Assembly: GCF_900313035.1 (NCBI RefSeq)
Contig: NZ_OMPS01000046.1
Span: 186,001-250,000, forward strand
DNA length: 64,000 nucleotides
Source: Ruegeria sp. EL01
GTDB taxonomy: Bacteria; Pseudomonadota; Alphaproteobacteria; Rhodobacterales; Rhodobacteraceae
Direction: 5' to 3'
The position numbers were made by a program, and so were the translations under genes. Numbering within the stretch: the stretch's first letter is position 1; every line of letters starts with the position of its first letter. Of the stretch, positions 17,759 through 27,380 are shown one piece after another. The notes below the pieces were generated by a model. It was not told the DNA's origin and searched no databases. It worked only from the letters and a program-made list of their open reading frames with translations.

Positions 17759-18370
17759 TTGCCATAAAGGCGGTGTCTACTTCCGGCGGAGATCGCAGAG
17801 GATTCGGATAATTCGTCTGTTTACGGCTTCACGAATCAGAGGATTGTTGCCGAAACGGCTGTCAAACTTTCAAACAAGTTGAATTGGTTATGTTTCGGTT
17901 ACAGTCGAAACGTCGCTTTTGTCCGATCAGGGGTCGTCGACTTAAAGTTGTGGGCGTTGTTCGAAGCCCGTCGAAATTTCCGCTTAATAACCATAAGAGT
18001 TAGCATAATTGGCATTACGTTAGTGCTTATTCGCATTTGCTCCGGGCCGAGAGATATAGCAACAATCTATGGTTGATTCACGTCAAGCGAGATGTTGCGC
18101 AAAAGCCAACTGCATTCGGCCAAAATTAACCGTTTCTTCCAATTTTACGTTGTTTCGAGGCATCGGATCGGCAAATATGAACTTGCCCAATTATGGAGGG
18201 CCTGAGGCGCTAGGGGGTGCCGATGGCTAGCTCGATCATTTAGAAGCGCTAGCAGCATGTTAACGAGGGGGTCTTGTTTAGGTTTTGCGGCTCCATACCA
18301 ATGTGTCTTCAAAGGCAAGTTGGTCGCGCTTATTTGATTGGTGAAAAGTGGTAGTCCTAATTTGGGTAGC
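17759..18370. other. AT-rich gap without recognised genes
   Basis: About 600 bp upstream of the protease gene. It is visibly more AT-rich than its surroundings. The longest open frame is 65 codons (17879-18076), with no recognisable product and no ribosome site. No tRNA fold or transposon remnant was recognised. It may hold the protease promoter, a small RNA, or relic sequence. Confidence 0.5.
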
Positions 18371-18396
18371 CGGCCCGGTCTTAAATGACCGGGCCG
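18371..18396. terminator. Hairpin downstream of MobA-like gene
   Basis: A perfect 10 bp inverted repeat (CGGCCCGGTC / GACCGGGCCG) with a 6-base loop lies just beyond the stop of the minus-strand MobA-like gene. No clear T run follows, so termination is probable rather than certain. Confidence 0.6.
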
Positions 18397-18403
18397 CGCT
18401 CAT

Positions 18404-19003
18404 TTAAAGGGTCCGGTTTGCGTGCCAATCGTCCCAATCTTCCCGAGTGTCCAAATCCCGCAGCGCGTGCTGCCTGGGTAAGCTTTCCAAGTGGACTTTG
18501 TCTTTGTTTGCTCGCACGACCGATTGTGCGCCATCGTCGCCTGTCAATTCGGAGAGTTGGCTGAACAAGCTGCGGTCGAACAGGACGGGATGGCCGGGTT
18601 TACCGCTGTCAGTCGCACCGCGCCAGATCAGATGATCTGGGTGCTCAGTACGCGCACTTAGCACTGCGCCCAAATCCGCAGAGCTCAATTCAGGCAGATC
18701 CGCCAACATGACCATCGCAGCCGGAGCATCGGGGGCCACATGCGTCAATGCCCCACGCAAGCTGGCGTTCATGCCTTCCGTAGCCTCGGGGATCGGAACG
18801 CGCAGTACATCAAGATCTGCTAACGCATCATACCGACGATGGGGGCGCGGGGGCAGGGCGACAATGACGGGCCCGGCGGTCATAGCGATCTCGGTCGATC
18901 GTCGCACCAACGGGATGCCATCAACCTCTTTGATCAGCTTGTCGGCACCGCCCATGCGGCGGGATTGTCCTGCGGCCAGCAATATGACGGGAATCTTGTC
19001 CAT
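18404..19003 (-). CDS. MobA-like nucleotidyltransferase
   Basis: A 199-residue protein with the N-terminal nucleotide-binding loop VILLAAGQSRRMGGADKL and conserved MVMLADLPELSSADL, the NTP_transf_3 pattern of MobA/MocA/CoxC-type enzymes that attach a nucleotide to molybdopterin or related cofactors. The ATG at 19003 puts the glycine-rich loop at the usual distance from the start; an upstream TTG at 19033 is less likely. It follows the dehydrogenase gene closely on the same strand. The exact cofactor is not shown. Confidence 0.8.
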   Translation of the reverse strand: MDKIPVILLAAGQSRRMGGADKLIKEVDGIPLVRRSTEIAMTAGPVIVALPPRPHRRYDALADLDVLRVPIPEATEGMNASLRGALTHVAPDAPAAMVMLADLPELSSADLGAVLSARTEHPDHLIWRGATDSGKPGHPVLFDRSLFSQLSELTGDDGAQSVVRANKDKVHLESLPRQHALRDLDTREDWDDWHANRTL

Positions 19004-19034
19004 CCCGTCACCATGCCTTTGGCCGATCAACAAG

Positions 19035-21452
19035 TCATCCCCTCATGTGGCTGCCATCCGGGTCGAACAACGGGGTCGAGATGACGTGTGCCTTTCGCAT
19101 CTCGCCCAGGACTTCGATCTCGACCTCCAACCCATCGGCGGCGCGATCCGTCGGTAAAAAGCCCAGCGCGACCGATTTTTGCGCAAAATGGGAATACCCG
19201 CCCGATGTGCAGAACCCGACAACTGTTCCGTCCAGCCAGATCGGCTCATACGCATTTACATCGGCATCATCTGCGTCCACTTCAAACGCCACCAACTTGC
19301 GTGCAGCCCCTGTCGATTTCTCTGCCTCTGCCGCCGCGCGACCGATGAAGTCTGTGTTCTTGGAGAATGAGATGAACCGGTCCAATCCGGTTTCTGCGGC
19401 CGTGTAATCGGGCGAGAACTCTCGCATCCATGACCCAAAGAACTTATCCAAACGCAGGGACATCATCGCGCGCATACCAAACGGCACCATGCCATGAGGC
19501 TCGCCAGCCTGCCACAACGTCCACCACAGCTGCCGCTGAGCCAGCGGATCACAGTAGATTTCATAGCCCAGATCACCGGTGTAGCTAACCCTTTGCACGA
19601 TGCAGTCGGTCATGCCGATGGTCATCGGGCGCACATCCAGGAAGTTTAGGTCTGAAACGTCGTCACGCGTGCAGCTTGCCAAAACCTGAGTGGCTTTTGG
19701 CCCGGCAATCTGGAAGCCGTTCAACCGATCGCTAATGTTTTCGATCGTGACGCCGTCCTCTTGGTGCTGCTGAAGCCAGCGCATGTGAAAGGCCTGACTG
19801 CCGTAAGAGGCAGTCACTTGGAATGTGACCTCATCCAGACAAGAGATAGTGAAATCGCCAATCAACCTGCCCTTGGGCGACAGCATTGGTGTCAGGGACA
19901 GGCGGCCCGGTTGCGGGATGCGTCCGGCCATGACCCGATCCAGCCAAGCCCGCGAGCCAGATCCGGTGATGCGGTATTTGCCGAAATTGTGGACCTCGTT
20001 GATCCCAACGCCTGTGCGGACCGCACGCACTTCGCGGCCTGTTGCCTTGAACGCATCGGATCGACGGAAGGATGGGGTTTCGTACCCGGGTTCATCGTCT
20101 TGGGCAAAGTAGTTTGGTACTTCCAGTCCGTATTGCTGTCCCCAGACTGCGCCCATGTCACTGAAGATATCGTACATTGGGGTTGTGCGGTTTGGGCGGG
20201 CGGCGGGCAGTTCTTCGTTCGGATAGGAGACGCTGAACCGTTTCTGGTAATTCTCGATCACCTTGGGTCGCGTGTAGCCCGGGCTGATCCAGCCACCGAA
20301 ACGGGCCACATCCATGGCAAAGACATCACGCTCGGGCTCACCCTCGATCATCCATTGCGCCAAAGTCAGTCCAACGCCACCGCCCTGACTGAACCCGGCC
20401 ATGACTCCGCAGGCCGACCAATAGTTCCGCAGTCCCGGAACTGGGCCGACCAGAGGGTTGCCGTCAGGGGCAAAGGTGAACGGCCCGTGGATCACTGATT
20501 TGACACCCGCCTCGGCCAGCACCGGAAAGCGTTTGTAGGCAAATTCGATGCTGTCGGTGATCTTGTCATAGTCATCGGGCAGGAGTTCATGGCCGAAGTC
20601 CCAAGGTGTGCCATCGACCGCCCACGGCTTGCAGGGTTGTTCGTAAAACCCGATGCACAACCCACGTCCTTCCTGACGCAAATAGCTCTCGCCTGCAGGA
20701 TCCATCACATGCGGGTGCTCACCTCCGGCGTCGATGATAGCTTCGATTTGAGGGATCGAGTCCGTAACCAGATATTGATGCTCCATCGGGTGCAGCGGGA
20801 AGTAGACTCCGGCCATCGCACCGACCTCGCGCGCCCACAACCCGCCAGCATTGACGATGTGTTCGGCATGGATCGTGCCCTTGTCGGTGACAACATCCCA
20901 CGTCCCATCAGAACGCTGGTTGGTTTCTCGCACCATACAATGGGTTTCAATCGTGGCCCCGCCCATACGCGCGGCCTTGGCATAGGCGTGGGTCGTGCCA
21001 GAGGGGTCAAGATGGCCGTCCAGCGGATCATAAAGCGCGCCGATGATCCCGTTGGTATTGGTGATTGGGGCAATCTTCTTGATCTCATCCGGGCCGACGA
21101 TTTCCGTCTCAAGTCCCATGAACCTGTGCTTTGCCCGTTCCGCCAGAAGCATGTCGAACCGGTCCTGATTGTCTGCCAACGTCACACCACCGACATGGTG
21201 AAGGCCGCAAGACATGCCGGTGATCTCTTCCAGTTCCTTATACAGCCGGATCGTATAGCCCTGCAGGGCCGCCATGTTGGTGTCGCCGTTCAGAGTGTGA
21301 AACCCACCCGCCGCATGCCAGGTTGAGCCTGAGGTCAACTCGGACCGTTCCAACAGCATCACGTCGGACCAACCCAGTTTGGTCAGGTGATAGAGGACAG
21401 AACAGCCAACGACACCGCCGCCTATGACCGCCACACGGGTTTCGAGCTTCAT
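19035..21452 (-). CDS. FAD-dependent dehydrogenase with GcvT domain (DMGDH/sarcosine dehydrogenase type)
   Basis: An 805-residue enzyme from the ATG at 21452, with GGAG 7 bases upstream. The N-terminus has a Rossmann FAD site (VAVIGGGVVGCSVLYHL, residues about 7-23) and the DAO fold with SGSTWHAAGGFHTL. Its histidine could carry covalent FAD as in the family. The C-terminal half (about 430-805) holds a folate-binding GcvT-like domain (SYTGDLGYEIYCDP, RLDKFFGSW). Such enzymes demethylate dimethylglycine or sarcosine and pass the one-carbon unit to tetrahydrofolate. The precise substrate is uncertain. Common in roseobacters that degrade methylated osmolytes. Confidence 0.88.
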   Translation of the reverse strand: MKLETRVAVIGGGVVGCSVLYHLTKLGWSDVMLLERSELTSGSTWHAAGGFHTLNGDTNMAALQGYTIRLYKELEEITGMSCGLHHVGGVTLADNQDRFDMLLAERAKHRFMGLETEIVGPDEIKKIAPITNTNGIIGALYDPLDGHLDPSGTTHAYAKAARMGGATIETHCMVRETNQRSDGTWDVVTDKGTIHAEHIVNAGGLWAREVGAMAGVYFPLHPMEHQYLVTDSIPQIEAIIDAGGEHPHVMDPAGESYLRQEGRGLCIGFYEQPCKPWAVDGTPWDFGHELLPDDYDKITDSIEFAYKRFPVLAEAGVKSVIHGPFTFAPDGNPLVGPVPGLRNYWSACGVMAGFSQGGGVGLTLAQWMIEGEPERDVFAMDVARFGGWISPGYTRPKVIENYQKRFSVSYPNEELPAARPNRTTPMYDIFSDMGAVWGQQYGLEVPNYFAQDDEPGYETPSFRRSDAFKATGREVRAVRTGVGINEVHNFGKYRITGSGSRAWLDRVMAGRIPQPGRLSLTPMLSPKGRLIGDFTISCLDEVTFQVTASYGSQAFHMRWLQQHQEDGVTIENISDRLNGFQIAGPKATQVLASCTRDDVSDLNFLDVRPMTIGMTDCIVQRVSYTGDLGYEIYCDPLAQRQLWWTLWQAGEPHGMVPFGMRAMMSLRLDKFFGSWMREFSPDYTAAETGLDRFISFSKNTDFIGRAAAEAEKSTGAARKLVAFEVDADDADVNAYEPIWLDGTVVGFCTSGGYSHFAQKSVALGFLPTDRAADGLEVEIEVLGEMRKAHVISTPLFDPDGSHMRG

Positions 21453-21598
21453 GGAAATCTCCGCTTTCTTTTTTACCAGTCTGATCGGAGAGGCCACGGG
21501 CGCAATATCAAATACGACAAAACCTGTCGTTTAGGGATGTCACTCCAAACCAGGGCCGACACTAAACTAAGTGCCGATCCTGATTGATTGCGGGAAAC

Positions 21599-22906
21599 TC
21601 ACAAAGGGCGGATCTTGAGGCCGGTCAAGCGATTTCCTTCGCGCGCGGTCACTTCGAACCGGAAGCCATGGAATGAGAAGACCTGACCCACGACCGGGAT
21701 CATCTGCGCCTCGTGTATGACCAGACCAGCCAGTGTATTGGCTTCTTCATCCGGCAGCGACCAATCCAGTGCCCGGTTGACGTCGCGGATCGTCATGGCA
21801 CCTTCAACAAGGAATTGGCCATCATCTGTCCGTGTCACCGGCACGTCTTCATCGATGTCAAATTCGTCGGCGATTTCGCCAACAATCTCTTCGAGGATAT
21901 CTTCCAGAGTGATCAGACCGCGAAGCGAACCGTACTCATCGACGACCAACGCAAAATGGCTGTGCATGCGCAGGAATTCCCGCATCTGATCGTCCAGCGT
22001 AGTTGTTTCGGGAACGAAATAGGGATTATTCGCCACTTTGGAGATGTCGAATGACTTAAGCCGACTGGGATCTCCGTCGGTGCCCCCGGCTTGCGCATAC
22101 ATAGCGCGAAACAGATCTTTCGCATGGACGACACCCACGATGTTCTCGGGCTCGTCTCGGAACACGGGCAGGCGCGTATGCGAGCTTTCCAGGCATTGCC
22201 TCAGGATCGCCTCGGGTGCGGCATCCACGTCAATCATCTCAATGTTCGAGCGGTGCAACATGATCTCTTCAACCGTCCGGTCACCCAGATCCAGCGCACC
22301 CAAAATACGGTCCCGATCTTCTTTTTCCACCACACCTTCGGAATGGCCCAACTGCAGGGCGCCTGCGATTTCTTCGCGTACGGCAAGGATGTTGCTGTCC
22401 GGATCAATCTGCACGCCAAACAGACGCAATACGCCGCGCACCAGAAGACGCACCGCCGCCACAATGGGTGAGAAGACGGTCACAACGACACTGATAATAG
22501 GTGCCACAGCCGATGCCGCTTTTTCCGAGTTCGTGATGGCATAGGTTTTCGGCAGAACTTCGGCGAAGATCAAAACCAGCAAGGTCATGACCAGCGTTGC
22601 CAGCGCCACCCCGCTTTCACCAAAAAGCCGGGTGAACAGGGCAGTGGCCAACGACGCCGCCAGAATGTTAACCAAGTTGTTGCCCAGCAGAACCGACCCG
22701 ATCAGGCGTTCGTTGTCGTCGGTAAGAGCAAGCGCCTTTTGCGCGCCGCGCGAGCCTTTGTCGGCCTGCGCACGCAGCTTCCCACGTGAGGACGCCGTCA
22801 ATGCGGTTTCAGATCCCGAGAAAAAGCCCGACAGGAAAAGCAAAAGCACAATAGCGCCTGAGGTTACCCAGAAGGCGCTGTCGATCAGGGAAGAATCAGG
22901 TTCCAT
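21599..22906 (-). CDS. CNNM/CorC (hemolysin) family membrane protein
   Basis: A 435-residue protein. An N-terminal CNNM/DUF21 domain with about four membrane segments (FFSGSETALTASSRGKL, LLGNNLVNILAASLAT) is followed by a pair of CBS domains (about 205-330, with IMLHRSNIEMIDV and LVVDEYGSLRGLITLEDILEEIVGEI). A C-terminal CorC_HlyC transporter-associated domain closes it. Members are linked to magnesium or cobalt efflux; the name hemolysin is historical. It is upstream of xerD on the same strand order but 63 bp separates them. Confidence 0.9.
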   Translation of the reverse strand: MEPDSSLIDSAFWVTSGAIVLLLFLSGFFSGSETALTASSRGKLRAQADKGSRGAQKALALTDDNERLIGSVLLGNNLVNILAASLATALFTRLFGESGVALATLVMTLLVLIFAEVLPKTYAITNSEKAASAVAPIISVVVTVFSPIVAAVRLLVRGVLRLFGVQIDPDSNILAVREEIAGALQLGHSEGVVEKEDRDRILGALDLGDRTVEEIMLHRSNIEMIDVDAAPEAILRQCLESSHTRLPVFRDEPENIVGVVHAKDLFRAMYAQAGGTDGDPSRLKSFDISKVANNPYFVPETTTLDDQMREFLRMHSHFALVVDEYGSLRGLITLEDILEEIVGEIADEFDIDEDVPVTRTDDGQFLVEGAMTIRDVNRALDWSLPDEEANTLAGLVIHEAQMIPVVGQVFSFHGFRFEVTAREGNRLTGLKIRPL

Positions 22907-22969
22907 CGGTCCTTGTTTGTTCGTGTTGCTGCATTCGTTATGGGGATGCTGCCCCGTCCGATCAAGGGG

Positions 22970-23929
22970 TTAGCCCTTTTCAACGTCTGGGTCTTTCGTC
23001 AGCGGGTGATGCTGCAACACCAGTTCGGTCAGACGTTCGTCCAGAACATGGGTGTAAATCTCGGTCGTGGCAACGTCGGCATGGCCAAGAAGCGTTTGGA
23101 TCGACCGCAAATCCGCGCCGTTGGCCAACAGGTGTGTCGCAAAGGCGTGTCGCAGGGTGTGAGGGGTAACTTTTTCTGGCGAAACACCGCCTTGAACCGC
23201 CAGTTCTTTGACCAGCAGGAAAAACCGATGCCGTGTCAGGTGCCCGGATTTGCCACGTGACGGAAACAGGAATCGAGATCGCTGACCACCCTCCGCCACG
23301 GTCTGATCTTCTGCCTGATCGCGCACGCCCAGCCATGCCGCAAGTGCATCGCGGGCAGGTGGCGACAGGGGAACCATGCGTTCTTTCCCCCCTTTGCCCA
23401 GAACCAAAAGCATCCGGGGGTCACCGCGCGCAGACGAGACGGGTAGCGACACCAACTCGGTCACGCGCATGCCGGTGGCATAGAGCAATTCCATCAGGCA
23501 GCTGTTGCGTACCCGGTCCGCCTTGCTGCGCCCGGTTTGTCTGGCGGCGTCAAGCAGGCGATCGACTTCGGGCACATCCAGTGTTTTAGGCAGGCGTTTC
23601 TGTCGTCCGGGCCCCTTTATCTGGATGGCGGGGTTCGCCTCGCGCCAGCCTTCCTCAAAGGCAAAGCGAAACAGCTGTTTGATAGCTGACAACCGCCGGG
23701 CGCGAGTGGATCGTGACAGACCCTGCGCGTCACAATCGATCAGATAAGCCTCGATCTGGTCGCGGTCCGTTTGATCAAACCCGACTTTCCGGTGGTCTAG
23801 CCAAGCTGCAAAGTCTTTCAGGTCTCGGCCATAGGCCAGCAGTGTATTCGTTGCGGCACCCAATTCAGCAGCCTGAGCCTGAAGAAAGGTGGAAATCCAC
23901 AGATCCTGTGAAGCTGGTGCGCCCATCAT
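22970..23929 (-). CDS. xerD: Site-specific tyrosine recombinase XerD
   Basis: A 319-residue recombinase with an N-terminal SAM-like DNA-binding domain (FLQAQAAELGAATNTLLAYGRDLKDF) and a catalytic domain. The Arg of GMRVTELVSL, the HTLRHAFATHLL box, the GHADVATTEIYTHV box and its nucleophilic Tyr are all present. With XerC it resolves chromosome dimers at dif near the terminus. Its start overlaps the stop of the upstream secreted-protein gene in an ATGA, so the two are coupled, an arrangement common in this family of bacteria. XerC is not in the window. Confidence 0.92.
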   Translation of the reverse strand: MMGAPASQDLWISTFLQAQAAELGAATNTLLAYGRDLKDFAAWLDHRKVGFDQTDRDQIEAYLIDCDAQGLSRSTRARRLSAIKQLFRFAFEEGWREANPAIQIKGPGRQKRLPKTLDVPEVDRLLDAARQTGRSKADRVRNSCLMELLYATGMRVTELVSLPVSSARGDPRMLLVLGKGGKERMVPLSPPARDALAAWLGVRDQAEDQTVAEGGQRSRFLFPSRGKSGHLTRHRFFLLVKELAVQGGVSPEKVTPHTLRHAFATHLLANGADLRSIQTLLGHADVATTEIYTHVLDERLTELVLQHHPLTKDPDVEKG

Positions 23930-25449
23930 CAGCGATCTTGCAGGATCAGTAGGCTAAGCGCCGCGCGCCGGGCTGTGTCTTCCAGACCTACACGTCGAAA
24001 GGCGGCAATCGCGGCGGTCAGATCCACCAAGTTACCGCGCGCGCCATGGGCAAACAGATGCATCGATTCCAATATAGCCTCACCCAGCTGACCGTTGGCT
24101 AATAAGGCATCAATGTCAGACGGAACAGGCGCGGCCCATTCGAATCCCTGTGACACCGCATCGGCAAGCGGAGATGGCGAAGCAGCACGTCCAGGATCGC
24201 CCTGAGCCAGAGCAACCAGAAACTGGGTATCAGTTGAACGATCAGATGCTGCCAAGGCAGCCTCTTCATAGCGTTCGGACAACATCAGAATGCGCCAACG
24301 CAAGTTCTCTGTTGCGGGCACGGGCAAAGCGACATTTGCCAGACGTTCGGCAAAAAGCTCGGCAAAAGGAACTTCGAGCCCAACGCTGCGCATCTGTTTC
24401 CAGACTAGGGGAAGCGTTTTGCCGATTGCTTCGGCGTTTCCGGTTTCCAGCGCGCTTTCAAAGCGTTGAATCGCGGCGACCCGATCCCAGACCGCACCTG
24501 ACGCCGCCGGATCACGCTCGGTATATAGGCCGAGCAGCTGATTGGGCGTCAAAGCCCCAATTCGGGTCAGACGTTCGGCGGCTTCGATCTGAGCTTTCCA
24601 CCCGGCGACATCGCGCAGGTCCGCGTTGGCAAACGCCCGAGGCAGCGGCGCCGATGGCAAACGCTCGCCAATCGCTTCGAACAGCCGGAAGCTTAGCGGA
24701 TCCGGGTCGTCCGGTTGCGGCAGATAGGCTGCACCTTCAAACAATTCAGGGCTTAGGAACCGATCAAGAACCGCCAGCTCTTCGGGCGGCAGGATATCCA
24801 ATGCATGGGCTGCCTCAAGCGTCAAAGCCGCCGATGCCCAATCACCCCTTCGTGCCTTGCAAAACACTTGCGCTGCATAGTTCTGCGACAGGTGCGGTTG
24901 CGCAATCAAGGCCGTGCAGCTGCGGTCTTCATCTCCGGTCAATAGTGTCGCGTCAAACCAGCGCTGAAACCGCATTTGCGTGTTCGTTGGGCCAGCCAGT
25001 TGAACCAATGATTGCGCAGGATCAGCCGCACCAAGCTGCATCAGCCTGTCCAAGCGGGCCAATAGCAGTATTTCCTCTGCGTCGGGTCCAGCAGGTGCCC
25101 GCGCCTCGGACAGCAGCAGTGTGAACAACAGACGCTGCATAGATGGGTTATATTTTACGGGGACGCGCAAAATCAGATCGGCCAAGCGCTGGGGGTCGCT
25201 GCCTTGCCACAGATCGACCGGCAGGCCCGTAACGGACGAGGAGACAAGCCCCAAAGGCTGGGACAATGCCTCAAGTGGTGTGACCACGACGTCCGGTTGA
25301 ACCCCGTTCTGCGCCACGGGTGGCTCAAGCAAAACAGTGCCGGGCAAGTTTTCTGGTGGTTCGGTCAGCCATTCGATGACCGACAGCGGCTCTTGCGCCT
25401 GCGCAGAACCTGCCAGAACCAAAGCCAGAAGCGTTTGCTTAGTCGACAT
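23929..25449 (-). CDS. Secreted protein of unknown function
   Basis: 506 residues from the ATG at 25449, opening with a clear signal peptide (MSTKQTLLALVLAGSAQAQ) and then a proline-rich stretch. The body is helical and leucine/alanine-rich with spaced repeats that could be TPR-like, but I cannot name a family. Similar proteins are found beside xerD in relatives and are sometimes annotated as antifreeze glycopeptide polyprotein, a name with no functional support. It overlaps the small upstream gene by 11 bases and the downstream xerD by 3 (ATGA), so the three form one unit. Confidence 0.72.
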   Translation of the reverse strand: MSTKQTLLALVLAGSAQAQEPLSVIEWLTEPPENLPGTVLLEPPVAQNGVQPDVVVTPLEALSQPLGLVSSSVTGLPVDLWQGSDPQRLADLILRVPVKYNPSMQRLLFTLLLSEARAPAGPDAEEILLLARLDRLMQLGAADPAQSLVQLAGPTNTQMRFQRWFDATLLTGDEDRSCTALIAQPHLSQNYAAQVFCKARRGDWASAALTLEAAHALDILPPEELAVLDRFLSPELFEGAAYLPQPDDPDPLSFRLFEAIGERLPSAPLPRAFANADLRDVAGWKAQIEAAERLTRIGALTPNQLLGLYTERDPAASGAVWDRVAAIQRFESALETGNAEAIGKTLPLVWKQMRSVGLEVPFAELFAERLANVALPVPATENLRWRILMLSERYEEAALAASDRSTDTQFLVALAQGDPGRAASPSPLADAVSQGFEWAAPVPSDIDALLANGQLGEAILESMHLFAHGARGNLVDLTAAIAAFRRVGLEDTARRAALSLLILQDR

Positions 25450-25588
25450 CCAGGACGACCGGCTCTCGGATTTCACTTTGTGGGGCCGAAAAATCCGCAC
25501 CAAAGAACGGACCCACATAGGCATAGGCCACCAGCCCGATGAACCCCAGGCAAATTAGATATATCAGGAACTTGATCACACGCCTCAT
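25439..25588 (-). CDS. Small single-pass membrane protein
   Basis: A 49-residue gene too short for most gene finders. The product begins MRRVIKFLIYLICLGFIG, has one membrane segment (about 6-27), then a short periplasmic tail ending VVLDVD. The stop (TAA) falls 8-10 bases inside the next gene, so translation is coupled to the secreted-protein gene. Codon use fits the neighbourhood. Function unknown; its position suggests a partner of the secreted protein. It stands divergent to aroK. Confidence 0.65.
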   Translation of the reverse strand: MRRVIKFLIYLICLGFIGLVAYAYVGPFFGADFSAPQSEIREPVVLDVD

Positions 25589-25667
25589 GACGTCACGCTG
25601 CCTCAATTTTTGATTTTGGCCAAGTTATAACTGGCATTCTTTCTAAGATCACGTCATTCACGGTGGA

Positions 25668-26255
25668 ATGAGCGAAATAAAGCATAACACTCACTCGGCG
25701 GACACAGGGCAGCGATTTCATCTGCACAAAACTGTGGTTCTTGTTGGGATGATGGGTGCTGGGAAGACGGCCGTTGGCCGCGCTCTGGCTGCTAAGCTGG
25801 CGGTTCCGTTCCTCGACAGCGATGCCGAGATCGAATCGGCCGCCAACATGACAATTCCAGAAATCTTCGACCGAGACGGAGAGCCGTTCTTTCGCACCAA
25901 GGAAAGTCAGGTCATCGGTCGCCTGCTGGACGAAAGAAAGGGCATCCTGTCGACAGGGGGCGGTGCCTTTCTGTCCCAGGAAAACCGTGAAATGATCACG
26001 CGGCGGGGGGCATCTGTCTGGTTGCGGGCGGATTTGAATGTGTTGTGGAACCGGGTTCGTCATAAAGACACGCGGCCACTGCTGCGCACCAAGAACCCGC
26101 ATGCGACCTTGAAAGCCTTGTATGAGGCGCGCGTACCGGTTTATGCCGAGGCCGATCTGACGGTGACGTCGGATGGCGAGGTCTCAATCGACAAAATGGT
26201 TGATCGGGTTGTCAGCGCTTTGATGACGCGCCCCGATGTTTTGGAACAGAAGTAA
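25668..26255 (+). CDS. aroK: Shikimate kinase
   Basis: A 195-residue P-loop kinase phosphorylating shikimate in the aromatic amino acid pathway. It has Walker A GMMGAGKTAVG (about 27-37), the shikimate-binding FLDSDAEIE and GEPFFRTKES, and ILSTGGGAFL. The N-terminal 20 residues are longer than in E. coli AroK, as usual in alphaproteobacteria. The next gene, aroB, begins at the base after its stop codon, so the two form a unit. Confidence 0.95.
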   Translation: MSEIKHNTHSADTGQRFHLHKTVVLVGMMGAGKTAVGRALAAKLAVPFLDSDAEIESAANMTIPEIFDRDGEPFFRTKESQVIGRLLDERKGILSTGGGAFLSQENREMITRRGASVWLRADLNVLWNRVRHKDTRPLLRTKNPHATLKALYEARVPVYAEADLTVTSDGEVSIDKMVDRVVSALMTRPDVLEQK

Positions 26256-27368
26256 ATGCATCAGACTGTAAATGTAGAGCTGGGCGAGCGTTCGTATGAT
26301 GTTGAGATCGGGCCTGACCTCTTGGCTCAGTCTGGCGCGCGTATCGCGCCATTGCTGCACCGGCCCAAAGTTGCGGTTGTCACGGACGAAAACGTGGCAG
26401 CGCTGCATCTGGATGCGTTGCGCGACGGGTTGAACGCTGCGGGTATCGAGATGTCTGCACTGACCTTGCCTGCTGGGGAGGCCACCAAAAGCTGGCCGCA
26501 TTTTGAACGCACGGTCGAATGGCTGCTGGCCGAAAAAGTTGAGCGTCGGGATGTGGTTGTGGCCTTGGGCGGCGGTGTGATCGGCGATCTTGTGGGCTTT
26601 GCTGCCGCTGTGTTGCGACGGGGCGTCCGCTTTGTGCAGATCCCCACCTCGCTGCTGGCGCAGGTGGACAGTTCCGTCGGCGGGAAAACGGGGATCAATG
26701 CGCCGCAGGGCAAAAACCTGATCGGGGCATTCCATCAGCCTTCACTGGTGCTGGCTGATACGTCGGTGCTGGGTACAATGTCGCAACGGGATTTCCTGTC
26801 CGGGTACGGAGAAGTTGTGAAATATGGCCTGTTGGGTGATTTAGACTTCTTCGAATGGCTTGAAATCAACGGATCCGCCGTTTCGTCGGGCGATATGGCA
26901 GCTCGTGTCCGCGCGGTGACCCGTTCAGTTCAGATGAAAGCGGACATTGTGGCCCGGGATGAAACGGAACAAGGCGACCGTGCGCTGCTAAATCTTGGCC
27001 ACACCTTCTGCCATGCGTTAGAGGCCGCGACCGGCTATTCTGACAGGCTGCTTCACGGGGAAGGGGTCGCCATCGGGTGCGCGCTGGCTTTCGAGCTGTC
27101 GTCGCGTCTGGGCCTGTGTTCACAGGAGGATCCAAGCCGGGTGAGGGCACATTTGCGGGAGATGGGGATGAAGACCGATCTGGCCGATATTCCGGGTGAA
27201 CTGCCCGGTGCCGAGCCTTTGGTAGACCTGATGTCGCAGGACAAAAAAGTCGTGGACGGGCAGTTGCGGTTTATTCTAGCCCGGGGCATCGGGCAGGCTT
27301 TTGTCACCGCGGACGTACCGCGCGATGCGGTTCTATCCGTTCTTGAAGATGCGCTTGAAACGGCTTGA
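26256..27368 (+). CDS. aroB: 3-Dehydroquinate synthase
   Basis: A 370-residue enzyme that converts DAHP to 3-dehydroquinate using NAD and a divalent metal. Conserved segments are PAGEATKSW, VVALGGGVIGDLVGFAAAVLRRGVRF, PTSLLAQVDSSVGGKTGINAP and the metal-binding HGEGVAIG and LGHTFCHALE. Begins at the base after the aroK stop with no gap. Length is full for the family. Confidence 0.96.
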   Translation: MHQTVNVELGERSYDVEIGPDLLAQSGARIAPLLHRPKVAVVTDENVAALHLDALRDGLNAAGIEMSALTLPAGEATKSWPHFERTVEWLLAEKVERRDVVVALGGGVIGDLVGFAAAVLRRGVRFVQIPTSLLAQVDSSVGGKTGINAPQGKNLIGAFHQPSLVLADTSVLGTMSQRDFLSGYGEVVKYGLLGDLDFFEWLEINGSAVSSGDMAARVRAVTRSVQMKADIVARDETEQGDRALLNLGHTFCHALEAATGYSDRLLHGEGVAIGCALAFELSSRLGLCSQEDPSRVRAHLREMGMKTDLADIPGELPGAEPLVDLMSQDKKVVDGQLRFILARGIGQAFVTADVPRDAVLSVLEDALETA

Positions 27369-27380
27369 TTAAAATGGGTT

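Noticed and set aside
19761-21326. Two 245-codon plus-strand open frames
   Set aside because: Opposite the dehydrogenase gene, whose FAD and GcvT motifs are unmistakable.
24150-25124. 324-codon plus-strand open frame
   Set aside because: Antisense shadow of the secreted-protein gene; rich in Arg/Pro/His without recognisable domain.
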